Assembly: GCA_902777125.1 (NCBI GenBank)
Contig: CACYSQ010000002.1
Span: 1 to 64,000, forward strand
Source: Ruminococcus flavefaciens
GTDB lineage: Bacteria; Bacillota; Clostridia; Oscillospirales; Ruminococcaceae
Length of the DNA: 64,000 nt
Direction: 5' to 3'
Both the position numbers and the translations under genes were made by a program. Positions 44,170 through 54,576 of the stretch are shown in pieces (position 1 is the first letter of the stretch; every line of letters begins with the position of its first letter). The notes under the pieces were generated by a model, which was not told the origin of the DNA, ran no database searches, and worked only from the letters and a program-made list of their open reading frames with translations.

Positions 44170-44245
44170 TCAGAAAGATGTTAAGATTTGTTGTAACCAT
44201 TTTGTTACAATATGGGGGATTATTTTAAAAGGAGTCTGATAAGCA

Positions 44246-45841
44246 ATGAAGCTGAAAAAGAAAATTTTGTCTTTGTTACTTTCCTGCACCTTCGCACTCA
44301 CAACGGTTCCGTCCGTCGGCTTTGCAGCTGATAAAGCGGAAAGCTCTTCTATATATGATACCACAATTTCTGCTGAAAGTAAAGAGGCTGAGTCATCTTC
44401 GCAATTCAATGTCTTTGATATCTATGATGCACATCAGGATTATCTTGCTGAGCACCCGGAGTATACTGCACCCTCCGTTTACCGTGATTGCCTCGGCATC
44501 GACGTTTCACAGTGGAACGGCGATATCGACTGGGCTGCTGTAAAGGCTTCCGGCATCGACTATGTCATAATCCGTGCCGGCTACGGAAAGTACGCATTTC
44601 AGGTAGATAAAAAGTTCTATGAGAATATCAGGGGCGCACAGGCAGTTGGTCTTGACTGCGGCGTTTACTGGTACAGCTACGCCCTCACTGTTGAGGACGC
44701 CCGCAGGGAGGCTGAGGTCTGCTGCGAGATCATCAACGGATATGACTACACTTTCCCGGTATACTTTGATATCGAAGAAAAATCACAGCAGGCGCTTTCA
44801 ACTGCACAGGCATCGGCGATAATCGAGACCTTCTGCTCAACTATTGCGGATAACGGCTATCATCCCGGCTTGTACAGCTATGCAAGCTTCCTCAATACAC
44901 AGGTATACAATGAAGTCCTTGAAAAATACGACGTCTGGGTCGCACATTTCAACGTTGCTGCACCTTCTTACAGCAATCCCTACGGTATGTGGCAGTATTC
45001 AAGCACGGGCAAAGTTCCCGGCATCAAAGGTGACGTTGACCTCGACCACTGCTATAAGAATTACCCGTATATAATCTCACCCGAGTCCTATACTGGTCCC
45101 GGAGGTTCCGATACGACCACCTCAACTACTACGACCACTGTCACTATCGACAAGGGTATCGCACAGGGCATAGATGTTTCGTTCTGGCAGAACGAGATCG
45201 ACTGGGATAGAGTTGCGGCTGACGGCATTGATTACGCCATAATCCGTGCAGGCTACGGAAGATACGCCTCTCAGTTCGATCTGAGATTCGAGGAAAATGC
45301 CGAGAGAGCCCATAATGCCGGCATCGACATCGGTATCTACTGGTACAGCTATGCTGACTCTCCCGAGGCAGCCGTTCAGGAAGCGGAAGCCTGCTATGAG
45401 GTAATAAAGGATTACAAATATGAATACCCCGTATATTTTGACATCGAGGATCCTTCTATCTCCAATAAGTCAGCGGAAGAGCTTACAGCTATAACCGATG
45501 CTTTTTGCAGTACACTTCAGGATAAGGGCTATTATGTCGGGATCACAAGCTATTCAAACTTCCTTGCATACAAGCTTTTGCCTGAGATATATGATAAATA
45601 CGATGTCTGGGTAGCTCATTACGGCGTTAAGAAGCCCTCATTCAGCAGCGATTACGGTATGTGGCAGTACAGCAGTGACAGCACAGTCGACGGCATCAGC
45701 ACAAGGGTCGATATGGATTACTGCTACATAGCTTATCCTGAGATAATGAAGGCACATGATCTCAACGGCTTCGGTGTCACACCTTCCGGGGAGACTCAGG
45801 AAACCGTGGAAAGCAGCGAAGACAATACTGCGGAAGAATAA
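44246..45841 (+). CDS. Secreted lysozyme with two tandem GH25 domains
   Basis: This 531-aa protein has a Sec signal peptide (about 1-27) and an acidic Ser-rich spacer. Two GH25 (Chalaropsis-type muramidase) domains follow, at about 83-280 and 306-500, joined by a Thr-rich linker. Both have the catalytic Asp (GIDVSQW and GIDVSFW) and the YFDIEE/YFDIED pair, so both look active. They share strings such as DYVIIRAGYGKYA / DYAIIRAGYGRYA and YGMWQYSS, indicating an internal duplication. There is no obvious cell-wall anchor. Confidence 0.93.
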   Translation: MKLKKKILSLLLSCTFALTTVPSVGFAADKAESSSIYDTTISAESKEAESSSQFNVFDIYDAHQDYLAEHPEYTAPSVYRDCLGIDVSQWNGDIDWAAVKASGIDYVIIRAGYGKYAFQVDKKFYENIRGAQAVGLDCGVYWYSYALTVEDARREAEVCCEIINGYDYTFPVYFDIEEKSQQALSTAQASAIIETFCSTIADNGYHPGLYSYASFLNTQVYNEVLEKYDVWVAHFNVAAPSYSNPYGMWQYSSTGKVPGIKGDVDLDHCYKNYPYIISPESYTGPGGSDTTTSTTTTTVTIDKGIAQGIDVSFWQNEIDWDRVAADGIDYAIIRAGYGRYASQFDLRFEENAERAHNAGIDIGIYWYSYADSPEAAVQEAEACYEVIKDYKYEYPVYFDIEDPSISNKSAEELTAITDAFCSTLQDKGYYVGITSYSNFLAYKLLPEIYDKYDVWVAHYGVKKPSFSSDYGMWQYSSDSTVDGISTRVDMDYCYIAYPEIMKAHDLNGFGVTPSGETQETVESSEDNTAEE

Positions 45842-45873
45842 ATCCCTGACGCAGAATAAAACAATACTATCAC

Positions 45874-45904
45874 GCATACCGGTTTCGTGCCGGTATGCTT
45901 TTTT
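45874..45904 (+). terminator. Terminator after the GH25 gene
   Basis: A 9-bp stem GCATACCGG / CCGGTATGC with loop TTTCGTG is followed by six T. It ends about 18 nt before the addB start. Confidence 0.88.
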
Positions 45905-45922
45905 GTACAAAACGGAGGATAT

Positions 45923-48900
45923 ATGGTAGAATTCATCATCGGTCAGGCTGGAAGCGGAAAGACTACGGCTATGCTTGAAAAAATAAAGCGCTCGGCTGAA
46001 AACGGCTGCCGTCAGTGCATGATAGTCCCGGAACAGTTTTCGTATGAGTTTGACAAAATGCTCTACTTCTACCTCGGGGCAGACAGGTTCAACGACCTGT
46101 TCTCACTCAGCTTCACAAGCCTCGCGAGACAGCTTTTCCAGCTTTACGGCGACCCCGGACGCACCGGTGAGTACGCCGATGAGCTTGCTCGCATGATAAT
46201 GGTCTTTCAGGCAGTGGACAATGTAAGGAGAAGTCCGGAGCAGTTTGCGTATTTCCGCAGACAGTGCCAGCACAACGGCTTTGCGGAGGAGGTCCTGAGC
46301 CTTATCAGTGACCTGAAACGTGCCGGTATATCGCCTGATGAGCTCATGGAGAAAAGCGTCTTCATGGAAAAGCAGCTCATGGACAAGACCCGTGACATTG
46401 CTGCCGTTTACGCCGAATATGAACGTCTGATGCGCGAATACGGCTTCAAGGACGAGCTCGACAATATCCTCGAGGCTGCAAAAACCGCACGGCTCTACGG
46501 CTATTTTGAGGGTCAGAACGTCTATATCGACGAGTTTGAGAGCTTCACCGGCGATCAGCTCGAAATGCTGCGCGTGATGATAGCCTCCGCTGACAACGTG
46601 GTCATAACTCTCCGGAGTGACGATGTGAATGCCGGAGAGTTCACGCTTTTCGAGACCGTCAACATGACCTACAGGCGTATTGCCGCCATTTGCCGGGAGC
46701 TCCACGCGGAATACCGCATCACGGACTGCGGGGACAGCTTCCGGTTCAGGAGTCCTGACCTCGAATACCTCAGCCGGAGGATAATGCGCGATCTTCCTGC
46801 CGAGCCTGAAAAAGCGCCGGAATGCCGTAATATCCGTATATTCGAGGCAAGGGATATGTACGGCGAGACCGAGTACGTCTGCGCTTCGATAAAGCGTCTC
46901 ATCGCGGAAAACGAGGGACTGAGATACCGTGATATCGCCGTTATATCCAATAATATCGAGGACTACGCGGAGGTCCTGAGGGCGGCGTTCTCGCGCTATG
47001 AGATACCCTGCTTCATGAGCCTTGAACGTTCCGTGTCGCACACACCGGTAATGGTCTTTTTCAATACGCTACTCGAACTGCTCAACGCCCGGAAATTCCG
47101 CACGGAAATGCTTCTCCGCCTTATGAAGTGCGGCATACTCGATATGCAGCTCACAGACGTCGCCCTGCTGGAGAATTACTGCTATAAATGGGCAGTTGAC
47201 GGCGATATCTGGGAAAAGCCGTTCACAGCGGAGGACCCTGACCTCGAGCTGATTGAGGGTATGCGGTCGTTCATTATCGGCAAGCTGACCGCCCTGCGAA
47301 AGGCTGTTGCCGGTGCGGCTGACACCGCGGAGGTTTGCAGGCTCATATACGGCTGCATCTCGGACTTCAACGCCGAGAGAAACACTGCCGCGCTCATCGA
47401 CAGGCTCGTCATGGAGAACAGGGACTACGAGGCGGCAGAGATAAAGCGTATCTGGGGCTGTCTCGTCGATATTCTTGACAGCGCCTACGATACCCTCGGA
47501 CATGAGGCGATACCTTTCAGCGAGCTCTCGCGGATGCTGCGGTCGATGACGGCGAGACTGACCTATTCAGTGCCGCCGCAGACGCTCGATTCCGTCATTG
47601 CAGCCTCCGCCCGGAATGCGAGACTCAGCTCGCCTAAGATAGTTTTCGTCATAGGCGCCTGCGAGGGAGATTTCCCAAATCAGGTGAGCCTTCACGGACT
47701 TTTTTCGGAGGCTGACAAGCAGAAGCTCTCCCTGCGTGGGATAGACGTTTCGCGTCCTGTCTCAGACCTCATCGCCTCCGAACGTCTGATAGTCTATAAG
47801 GCACTGTCTGCTGCCTCCGAGAGGCTTTACCTGACCTATCCGCTTTCCGACCTTTCCGGACAGACGAAATATCCCTCACAGGCAGTGGATATGGTCATGA
47901 AGATGTTCGGCGGAAATTCCATGCTCACGACCGAGAATGAGCTTCCGCCGCATTACTACGCCGCTACGATGCACTCGGCATTCTACCACTATATGCAGGA
48001 ACGTGCCGGGAACAGCGTTTCGGCTGCCTCGATAAAGAGGGTACTGCTCGAAGTACCGGAATACCGCCGCAGAATGGCTTATGTGCTGAGCCGTTCGGGA
48101 CACACTCAGGATTTCCGCGTTGACAGCGAGGTCATGAAGCGCCTGAAAAGCTTCGAGCCGCTGAGACTTTCGTCCACTGCTCTCGAGGAATTTGCGGTAT
48201 GCAGGTTCAGGTATTACTGCGACAAATTCCTGCGGCTCTCCGAGCTTGAAAGAGTTGACCTTGACGCGAGAGTGACGGGTGAGCTTTCACACGAATGCTT
48301 CTGCGGGATACTCGGAAAGCACACCAAGAAGGAGTTCCTTACCCTTTCGTACAGCGACATACAGCGTGAGATAAACGACATGGCAGAGCGCTACAGGAAC
48401 GAGCGGCTTGCGGGAGATTTCGGCAAGAATACGCGGTTCTCGCTCATGTTCAACAAGCTGAAGGAGAGCATCGGCAAGGTCTTCATGCACACTCAGCAGG
48501 CGCTTATGGCTTCCGATTTTGTACCGAAGGCATACGAGCTCAATATCGGGATGAACTCTCCTGTGAAGCTTGATTTCGGCGGAAAATACACCCTCGATTT
48601 CAGCGGTATAGTTGACCGCGTTGACCTCTGCGAGATAGACGGCAGGAGCTATATCCGCATCGTGGACTATAAGAGCAGCCGCAAGAGCATTGATGCCTCG
48701 ACGCTTGCAGGCGGAGTGAATATGCAGATGCTCCTGTACCTTTTCGCGCTTACCGAAAAGGGCGGAATGTACGAAAACAGCATACCTGCGGGAGTGCTTT
48801 ACTCACCGGTCGTGATAAAGGACGTTAAGCTCGAGAACCGCCGTATAGATGAATACAACAGCGAAACGGTCTGCTCACAGCTCAGAACCGGCGGACTTGT

Positions 48901-49258
48901 CCTTGATGAAAGGCAGGTCCTTGAGGCAATGGAAAAGAATGTCAGCGGAGTTTATATCCCGGTAAAGCTTACAAAGGACGGCGTTCCGGACAGGTATTCG
49001 TCCTGCATCTCAGCATCGGGAATGGAAAAGCTCCGCGAATACACCTACGGCAAGCTGAGAAGTATGGGCGAGGCACTGCTTAGCGGCGATGTCAGCGCAC
49101 TTCCGCTCGCAAACGGCGGCAGTGACCCTTGTTCGTACTGCGGATATGCGGATATATGCGGAAATGCAGGCTCAGGCAGATACCGTGAGCCGGATAATGA
49201 GGACATTGAGCTTGCTGAGCAGATACTCGGCAGGGAAAAGAAAGGGGAAGATGAGTAA
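45923..49258 (+). CDS. addB: ATP-dependent helicase/nuclease subunit B
   Basis: This 1111-aa AddB subunit of the Chi-regulated recombination enzyme of Firmicutes starts at MVEFIIGQAGSGKT (45923), with ACGGAGGA upstream; an in-frame ATG 12 codons earlier is not needed. Walker A is GQAGSGKTT. The C-terminal RecB-like nuclease domain has ELSHECF, DRVDLCEIDG and VDYKSSRK. Cysteines in VCRFRYYC and in CSYCGYADIC bind the iron-sulfur cluster. The stop overlaps the addA start (TAATG). Confidence 0.96.
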   Translation: MVEFIIGQAGSGKTTAMLEKIKRSAENGCRQCMIVPEQFSYEFDKMLYFYLGADRFNDLFSLSFTSLARQLFQLYGDPGRTGEYADELARMIMVFQAVDNVRRSPEQFAYFRRQCQHNGFAEEVLSLISDLKRAGISPDELMEKSVFMEKQLMDKTRDIAAVYAEYERLMREYGFKDELDNILEAAKTARLYGYFEGQNVYIDEFESFTGDQLEMLRVMIASADNVVITLRSDDVNAGEFTLFETVNMTYRRIAAICRELHAEYRITDCGDSFRFRSPDLEYLSRRIMRDLPAEPEKAPECRNIRIFEARDMYGETEYVCASIKRLIAENEGLRYRDIAVISNNIEDYAEVLRAAFSRYEIPCFMSLERSVSHTPVMVFFNTLLELLNARKFRTEMLLRLMKCGILDMQLTDVALLENYCYKWAVDGDIWEKPFTAEDPDLELIEGMRSFIIGKLTALRKAVAGAADTAEVCRLIYGCISDFNAERNTAALIDRLVMENRDYEAAEIKRIWGCLVDILDSAYDTLGHEAIPFSELSRMLRSMTARLTYSVPPQTLDSVIAASARNARLSSPKIVFVIGACEGDFPNQVSLHGLFSEADKQKLSLRGIDVSRPVSDLIASERLIVYKALSAASERLYLTYPLSDLSGQTKYPSQAVDMVMKMFGGNSMLTTENELPPHYYAATMHSAFYHYMQERAGNSVSAASIKRVLLEVPEYRRRMAYVLSRSGHTQDFRVDSEVMKRLKSFEPLRLSSTALEEFAVCRFRYYCDKFLRLSELERVDLDARVTGELSHECFCGILGKHTKKEFLTLSYSDIQREINDMAERYRNERLAGDFGKNTRFSLMFNKLKESIGKVFMHTQQALMASDFVPKAYELNIGMNSPVKLDFGGKYTLDFSGIVDRVDLCEIDGRSYIRIVDYKSSRKSIDASTLAGGVNMQMLLYLFALTEKGGMYENSIPAGVLYSPVVIKDVKLENRRIDEYNSETVCSQLRTGGLVLDERQVLEAMEKNVSGVYIPVKLTKDGVPDRYSSCISASGMEKLREYTYGKLRSMGEALLSGDVSALPLANGGSDPCSYCGYADICGNAGSGRYREPDNEDIELAEQILGREKKGEDE

Positions 49259-52200
49259 TGGCTTGGACACCGCAGCAGGAAACTGCCATAAACGCGCGTG
49301 ATACCTCGCTGATAGTATCGGCGGCGGCTGGAAGCGGAAAGACTGCCGTTCTCACTGAGAGGCTGATAAGGCTTATCTCCGACCCGGGATCAGGCGTCCG
49401 TGCGGACAGAATGATAGTCGTCACCTTCACCAACGACGCTGCCTCAGAGCTGAAAAAGCGCCTTGATACGGGACTTCGCAGGCTCATAAGCGCTTCGCCG
49501 GGGAACCGTCACCTCCTGAAACAGCAGATACTTCTCCAGAACGCGCGGATATCCACGATAAACTCATTCTGCTTCGAGCTTCTCCGCGATAATATCACCG
49601 ACCAGGGTATAACCTCCGGCTTCGGAGTGCTTGACGAGACCGACAACAACGTGCTGAAAGCGCAGGCTATGGAGGAGCTGCTCGACTGGTACACAGAGCA
49701 TGAGTACGACAAGATATCGCGGCTTTACGACCGCTTCTGCATACGGAACGAGAAGCGTCTCGTTGAGGTAATATCGCGGTGTGACGAGTTTCTTGCCTCC
49801 GTGACGCTGAGGGACAGGTGGCTGGACAAGGCAGTCGCCGAGTACGGCAAGGACTTCTTTGCCTCCGCCTATCACAAGTCGCTCTCGATGTCAGTGAAGG
49901 GACAGCTTGAACGTGCAAAAAGGCTCGCGGAGAGCTGTGTTTCGCTTGTTTCAGGTATCTTCCCGGATATGAGCGCGAAGGCTGCTCAGAATACTCTCAG
50001 ACAGGCAGAGCTTGAATGCGAAAATATCGCTGAGCTTGCCGCAATAATAGGGGAGGGACGTTTTCCCGACGAGGACAAGGCTTCAAAGCTCGCCGCGTTC
50101 GGCGACCTTGTGAGAACAGGTAAAACGCCGTATAACAAGGCACTCCGGGACATCTACAAGCTCAGGCGTGAAATGTGCAGGAAGCTCGTTCAGAGCGCAG
50201 TCGAGAGCATTTCCTCCTATGAGAGCGATTTCGCAGAGAGCGCGGAGGTAACTGTTCTGCTCGCGGAGGCAGTCCGCAGGTACGAGGAGATAGTGTGGGA
50301 GCACAAGTGCCGCAAGAACGCCATAAGCTTCGACGACGGCGAAAGGCTCGCGCTCGAACTTCTTGCGGAGGTCGGTGAGGACGGCAGTATCTCCCAGTCA
50401 GAAACAGCTCTGCGGATAGCGGAATACTACGACATAATCATGATTGACGAGTATCAGGACTCCAACAACAAGGAGGATCTCATCTTCAAGCTCATCTCGA
50501 AGAACTACCGGCTCTCTCCGGAGGGCGAGCCGATGTACGGCGACAATGCCTTTCTTGTCGGGGACGTCAAGCAGTCGATATACGGCTTCCGTCTGGCAAA
50601 TCCGAAGAATTTCACGGCAACGCTCAAAGCCTCGCAGCCATATTCGCCGGAAAGTGAGAGCCGCAATCAGTCGGTCATTCTGAACAGGAATTTCCGCAGC
50701 ACGACCGGTGTCATAGACTTCGTAAACTTTGTTTTCAGCCGGATAATGTCCGAAAAATGCGGAGATATCGCCTATACGGACGACGAGAAGCTCTATCCCG
50801 GCGCACAGGAATACAAGGATATCCCGGCGGACGAATGCCGTACACAGATAACGCTGATAGACTGCGACCAGCCGGAAGATGACAGTGACAATGTAATCAG
50901 GACTGACCCGGAGGCGGAATGGACTGCCGGAAAAATAGCGCAGATGCTCAAAGAGGGCGTCGGAGTTGCGGAAAAGGACGGCAGAGTACGTCCCTGCCGC
51001 CCCTCGGATTTCTGTATACTCGTCCGCAAGAACCGCTTCATCAACACCTACGCGGACGCACTTGAAGCGAGAGGCATACCGGCAAGGCGCAAGGAGGAGA
51101 GCGGCTATCTGCGGTCGCGTGAGATATCGCTGCTCATCGACCTTCTCAGGGTCATAAGCGACCCGCTGCTCGACATACCGCTTGCGGCAGTTCTTGCCTC
51201 GCCGATGTATATGTTCACGGCAGGTGAGCTGGGCTATATACGTTCGCTCGACCTTGAACGTCCGCTGTATCCGGTGCTTGTAAAGCTTGCGGAGGGCGGC
51301 TATGAGGAGTGCAGCGATATGTTCCTCATCGGACGCTGCCGCGAATTCCTTGAAGCTCTGGAGAAATTCCGGCTTGCCTCGGTCACGATGACTACCGGTG
51401 AGCTGATACGCTCGATATACGACACCACGGACTTCATCTCGGTCATGCAGCTTGGCGTTGACGGCGACAAGAAACGTGCCAATCTCCGTGCTCTGATACA
51501 GTACGCAAAGGGCTATGAGGAGGCGGTCGCATTTGAAGGCTCCGGCGGGCTCGGAGGCTTTCTCCGCCACATCGACAGGGTCATGGAGAGCGGTGACTAT
51601 TCGCAGGGGAAGATAACCTCCGATACAGGCGATTACGTTGCGATACAGACGATACACGGCTCGAAGGGACTGGAATACCCCTTTGTGTTCATCGCGGAGA
51701 ATTCCACCAATTTCGGCTTCGATTCGGACATTGTAATGTTCAGCGGCGACGGCAGGATAGGCTATGTGCTCTACGACAAGACCATTCTCCGGAAGTACCG
51801 TACCTTCCAGCAGATAACGCTTGCTGCCGAAAAGGAGGGCGAGATACGCAGCGAGGAGATGCGTCTGTTTTATGTTGCGCTGACCCGTGCGCGTCAGAAG
51901 CTCTTCATCAACCTGAAAACCGGCGAAAAGGCTCTAAAGCGGCTGCGTTCACAGGTTGAGAGCATGGCTCTCGGCGTCAGCACGGCGGAGGACATAATTC
52001 TCGGTGCAAAGAGCTTTTCCGACTGGATATGGGCGGCTCTCACCGGACACGAAAGGTTCGCGGAATTAGCGGAAAGGTACGGGCTTGTCCCCGAGGGCTG
52101 CGGACTTCCTCCGGCTGAATGCAGCGATGACTTTTTCGACATCATATATGCAGAAGGTGAGAACGCTCTCCGGGAGGCTGTCATTGAAACAGAGCAGGAG

Positions 52201-52899
52201 GCAGAGCCGGACGAGGCGATTTGTGCGGAGCTTCGCAGTCTTATAGGCCACAGCTACGATACCGCACTTTCAGAGCTTCCGGCAAGGCTCAGCGTCACGC
52301 AGATAACGAAGAAATTCCGGGGCGAGACCGAAAGCCTTGACCTGAGACTCCGCAGACCTAAATTTGCATCTTCTGGCGGAGAGCTGACCGGTGCTGAAAG
52401 GGGAACGGCGATACACACGTTCTTCCAGTATTGCAGCTTCTCAAACGCGATAAGCGCACCGGTCGACGAGATAGAACGCATCAGGGAAATGAACTACATT
52501 ACCGCAGCAGAGGCAGCCTCGATAAGCATACCCAACGTTACGGCGTTCTTTGAAAGTGAGCTTTACGCAAGGATAAAGCAGGCTGACCGTGTTTGGCGCG
52601 AGAAGAAGTTCATGGTCGCGGTATCGCAGCTCGATATCGAGAACGAGCTTATGCAGAAGCTCAGAAGCTCGGACGGCATGATAAAGGGAATAATCGACCT
52701 CATGTTCGAGGAGAACGGCTGCATCGTGATAGTTGACTATAAGTCCGACCGCGGAACGAGTGCAAAAAGGCTCGCAGAACGCTACAGCACCCAGCTCAGG
52801 CTTTACCGTTCAGCGATAGAGCTGACAATGAAGCTGCCGGTCAGGGAGGCATACCTCTATTCCTTCGAGCTGAAAAAACAGATACCGGTAAAGCTATAA
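49258..52899 (+). CDS. addA: ATP-dependent helicase/nuclease subunit A
   Basis: This 1213-aa UvrD-like 3'-5' helicase with a C-terminal nuclease domain shows Walker A SAAAGSGKTAVLTERL (residues 15-30). Helicase motifs IIMIDEYQDSN and VGDVKQSIYGFR, motif V/VI (TIHGSKGLEYP and EEMRLFYVALTRARQ) and nuclease IVIVDYKSDRG are intact. It processes double-strand breaks with AddB. The pair ends at the terminator at 52912-52943. Confidence 0.96.
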   Translation: MAWTPQQETAINARDTSLIVSAAAGSGKTAVLTERLIRLISDPGSGVRADRMIVVTFTNDAASELKKRLDTGLRRLISASPGNRHLLKQQILLQNARISTINSFCFELLRDNITDQGITSGFGVLDETDNNVLKAQAMEELLDWYTEHEYDKISRLYDRFCIRNEKRLVEVISRCDEFLASVTLRDRWLDKAVAEYGKDFFASAYHKSLSMSVKGQLERAKRLAESCVSLVSGIFPDMSAKAAQNTLRQAELECENIAELAAIIGEGRFPDEDKASKLAAFGDLVRTGKTPYNKALRDIYKLRREMCRKLVQSAVESISSYESDFAESAEVTVLLAEAVRRYEEIVWEHKCRKNAISFDDGERLALELLAEVGEDGSISQSETALRIAEYYDIIMIDEYQDSNNKEDLIFKLISKNYRLSPEGEPMYGDNAFLVGDVKQSIYGFRLANPKNFTATLKASQPYSPESESRNQSVILNRNFRSTTGVIDFVNFVFSRIMSEKCGDIAYTDDEKLYPGAQEYKDIPADECRTQITLIDCDQPEDDSDNVIRTDPEAEWTAGKIAQMLKEGVGVAEKDGRVRPCRPSDFCILVRKNRFINTYADALEARGIPARRKEESGYLRSREISLLIDLLRVISDPLLDIPLAAVLASPMYMFTAGELGYIRSLDLERPLYPVLVKLAEGGYEECSDMFLIGRCREFLEALEKFRLASVTMTTGELIRSIYDTTDFISVMQLGVDGDKKRANLRALIQYAKGYEEAVAFEGSGGLGGFLRHIDRVMESGDYSQGKITSDTGDYVAIQTIHGSKGLEYPFVFIAENSTNFGFDSDIVMFSGDGRIGYVLYDKTILRKYRTFQQITLAAEKEGEIRSEEMRLFYVALTRARQKLFINLKTGEKALKRLRSQVESMALGVSTAEDIILGAKSFSDWIWAALTGHERFAELAERYGLVPEGCGLPPAECSDDFFDIIYAEGENALREAVIETEQEAEPDEAICAELRSLIGHSYDTALSELPARLSVTQITKKFRGETESLDLRLRRPKFASSGGELTGAERGTAIHTFFQYCSFSNAISAPVDEIERIREMNYITAAEAASISIPNVTAFFESELYARIKQADRVWREKKFMVAVSQLDIENELMQKLRSSDGMIKGIIDLMFEENGCIVIVDYKSDRGTSAKRLAERYSTQLRLYRSAIELTMKLPVREAYLYSFELKKQIPVKL

Positions 52900-52911
52900 C
52901 GAAATATGTGC

Positions 52912-52943
52912 AAAAAAGCCGCCTCATGAGAGACGGCTTTTTT
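52912..52943. terminator. Bidirectional terminator between addA and htrA
   Basis: Arms AAAAAAGCCG (52912-52921) and CGGCTTTTTT (52934-52943) serve both convergent genes. Confidence 0.85.
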
Positions 52944-52971
52944 AAAGGAGAAGAATGAAAAATGAAGCGGT

Positions 52972-54429
52972 TTAATTGCTTGGTGCGAAACGGTCGGCGC
53001 CTGAGGCAGATTTGTTGGACTGATCCTCCTGCAATTTGACAGTGAGCTTGATATCCTTGCCGTTGCGGTTCACGGTTACTTCAACCGTATCTCCCGCCTT
53101 GTACTTATTCTTGGCGGAGTTGAGCTGAGTAGTTGAACCTATCGTATCGCCGTTGAAGTCGATGATTATATCACGGACCTTGATGCCAGCCTTTTCAGCA
53201 GCGCTTCCGCTGTCTACAACAGCCACATAAGCGCCCATAGGGATATTGTAGCGGCGCGAATCGGACTCGGTGACATCAACGGTGGAGATGCCGAGCTGAG
53301 GTCTGCCCTTGACGTAGTTGTAGTGGATAAGGTCGTCTATGATCTGCTTTGCGTTGTCTATCGGGATAGCGAAGCCGAGGCCCTCAACGCTTGCCGAGCC
53401 GTAGCTCGAGGACATTTTCGCGGAGTTTATGCCTATGACCTGACCGCAGCTATTGAGCAGCGGACCGCCGGAATTTCCCGAGTTTATAGCGGCATCGGTC
53501 TGTATAAGGTTCATTTCTTTATCGTTTATGGATATCTTTCGGTTGAGCGCGGAAACGATACCGCAGGTAACGGAGCCGAAGAGGTCGAAGCCAAGGGGGT
53601 TTCCGACTGCTATCACAAGCTCACCAACACGGAGATTATTGCTGTCGCCGAAGGTCGCAGGCTTCAGACCGGACTCGTCAACTTTCAGAACAGCGATATC
53701 GGTATCGGTATCGTAAGCGATTATCTTTGCGTCATGCTCGGTCTGATCGCTGAAACGTACAGAGACCTCGAGAGCCTCACCGGCGTGGTATGTCGAGCTG
53801 TCATCGTAGACGCAGTGGGCATTGGTGACGATATATCCGTCCTCAGAGAAAATAATGCCTGTACCTCTGCCGACCATTTCCTGCTGTGAAGAATTGCCCA
53901 TGCCCCAGCCGAAGAAATCGTAGGAGTTGACGGTATACTCAAATGTAGCTGAAACTCCGACGACCGAGGGCATAATGTCCTCCACGATATCGGGAATAGG
54001 CTTTGCGTCCTCGCGGGCAGCAAGCTCGATCATGCTCGGGAGAGGACCGTCGTCATTATTGTCTTCGCCTTCATCATCGGCATCAGAGGTGCTTGAAGAC
54101 TTCTTGCTTCCGCTTTCACTGAATTCGGAGAAGCCGTTCTTGTCCTTGTGATCCTGATAGATCCTGTAGCCCTGAATCGAGCCTACGCCGACGATTGCAA
54201 GGCAGAGCACGAAAGCGCAGGCTTTCAGGACAGGGTGACGTCTTTGCTTGCGTGAAGGGGCTGAATTCTCAGAGACATAGGCAAAGGAGCTTCCGTACTT
54301 CTGAGGAGCAGCATTGTACTGAGCCTGAGTATTGTAGGGATTACCTGTGGGATAGCTGCCGCCATTATTTATTGGAGAGCCGGCTGGATCGCTCTTGGGG
54401 ATTTCATTATTATTGATTTCGTCAGTCAT
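52972..54429 (-). CDS. HtrA/DegP-type serine protease (S1C) with PDZ domain
   Basis: This 485-aa protein has an Asn/Pro/Tyr-rich cytoplasmic N-terminus, a transmembrane helix (about 68-90), an acidic linker, a trypsin-like domain with His205 (NAHCVY), Asp244 (DTDIAVLKV) and Ser320 (NSGNSGGPLL), and one PDZ domain (about 385-470). It belongs to the HtrA/YkdA/YvtA quality-control proteases acting outside the membrane. No CssRS-type genes are nearby. A separate promoter was not clear. Confidence 0.93.
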   Translation of the reverse strand: MTDEINNNEIPKSDPAGSPINNGGSYPTGNPYNTQAQYNAAPQKYGSSFAYVSENSAPSRKQRRHPVLKACAFVLCLAIVGVGSIQGYRIYQDHKDKNGFSEFSESGSKKSSSTSDADDEGEDNNDDGPLPSMIELAAREDAKPIPDIVEDIMPSVVGVSATFEYTVNSYDFFGWGMGNSSQQEMVGRGTGIIFSEDGYIVTNAHCVYDDSSTYHAGEALEVSVRFSDQTEHDAKIIAYDTDTDIAVLKVDESGLKPATFGDSNNLRVGELVIAVGNPLGFDLFGSVTCGIVSALNRKISINDKEMNLIQTDAAINSGNSGGPLLNSCGQVIGINSAKMSSSYGSASVEGLGFAIPIDNAKQIIDDLIHYNYVKGRPQLGISTVDVTESDSRRYNIPMGAYVAVVDSGSAAEKAGIKVRDIIIDFNGDTIGSTTQLNSAKNKYKAGDTVEVTVNRNGKDIKLTVKLQEDQSNKSASGADRFAPSN

Positions 54430-54549
54430 AGAAAAGGTCCTTTCATAACGAATTTTGCTTATAATAATATTATAATCAGTTTTGTGATAATTATATGATA
54501 GCCTATAGAAAATTTGATATATTTTGCGGTTGATTGGGCTGCAAACAGA

Positions 54550-54572
54550 AAGCCGCAGTTGAACTGCGGCTT
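54550..54572 (-). terminator. Terminator after the thioesterase gene
   Basis: AAGCCGCAG-TTCAA-CTGCGGCTT on the minus strand is followed by TCTGTTTG. The stem is strong and the T-run modest. The plus-strand side is also T-rich, so it may work in both directions. Confidence 0.7.
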
Positions 54573-54576
54573 AGTT

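Noticed and set aside
50398-51657. 419-codon open frame opposite addA
   Set aside because: It is a codon-bias shadow of addA without recognisable protein features or a ribosome binding site.
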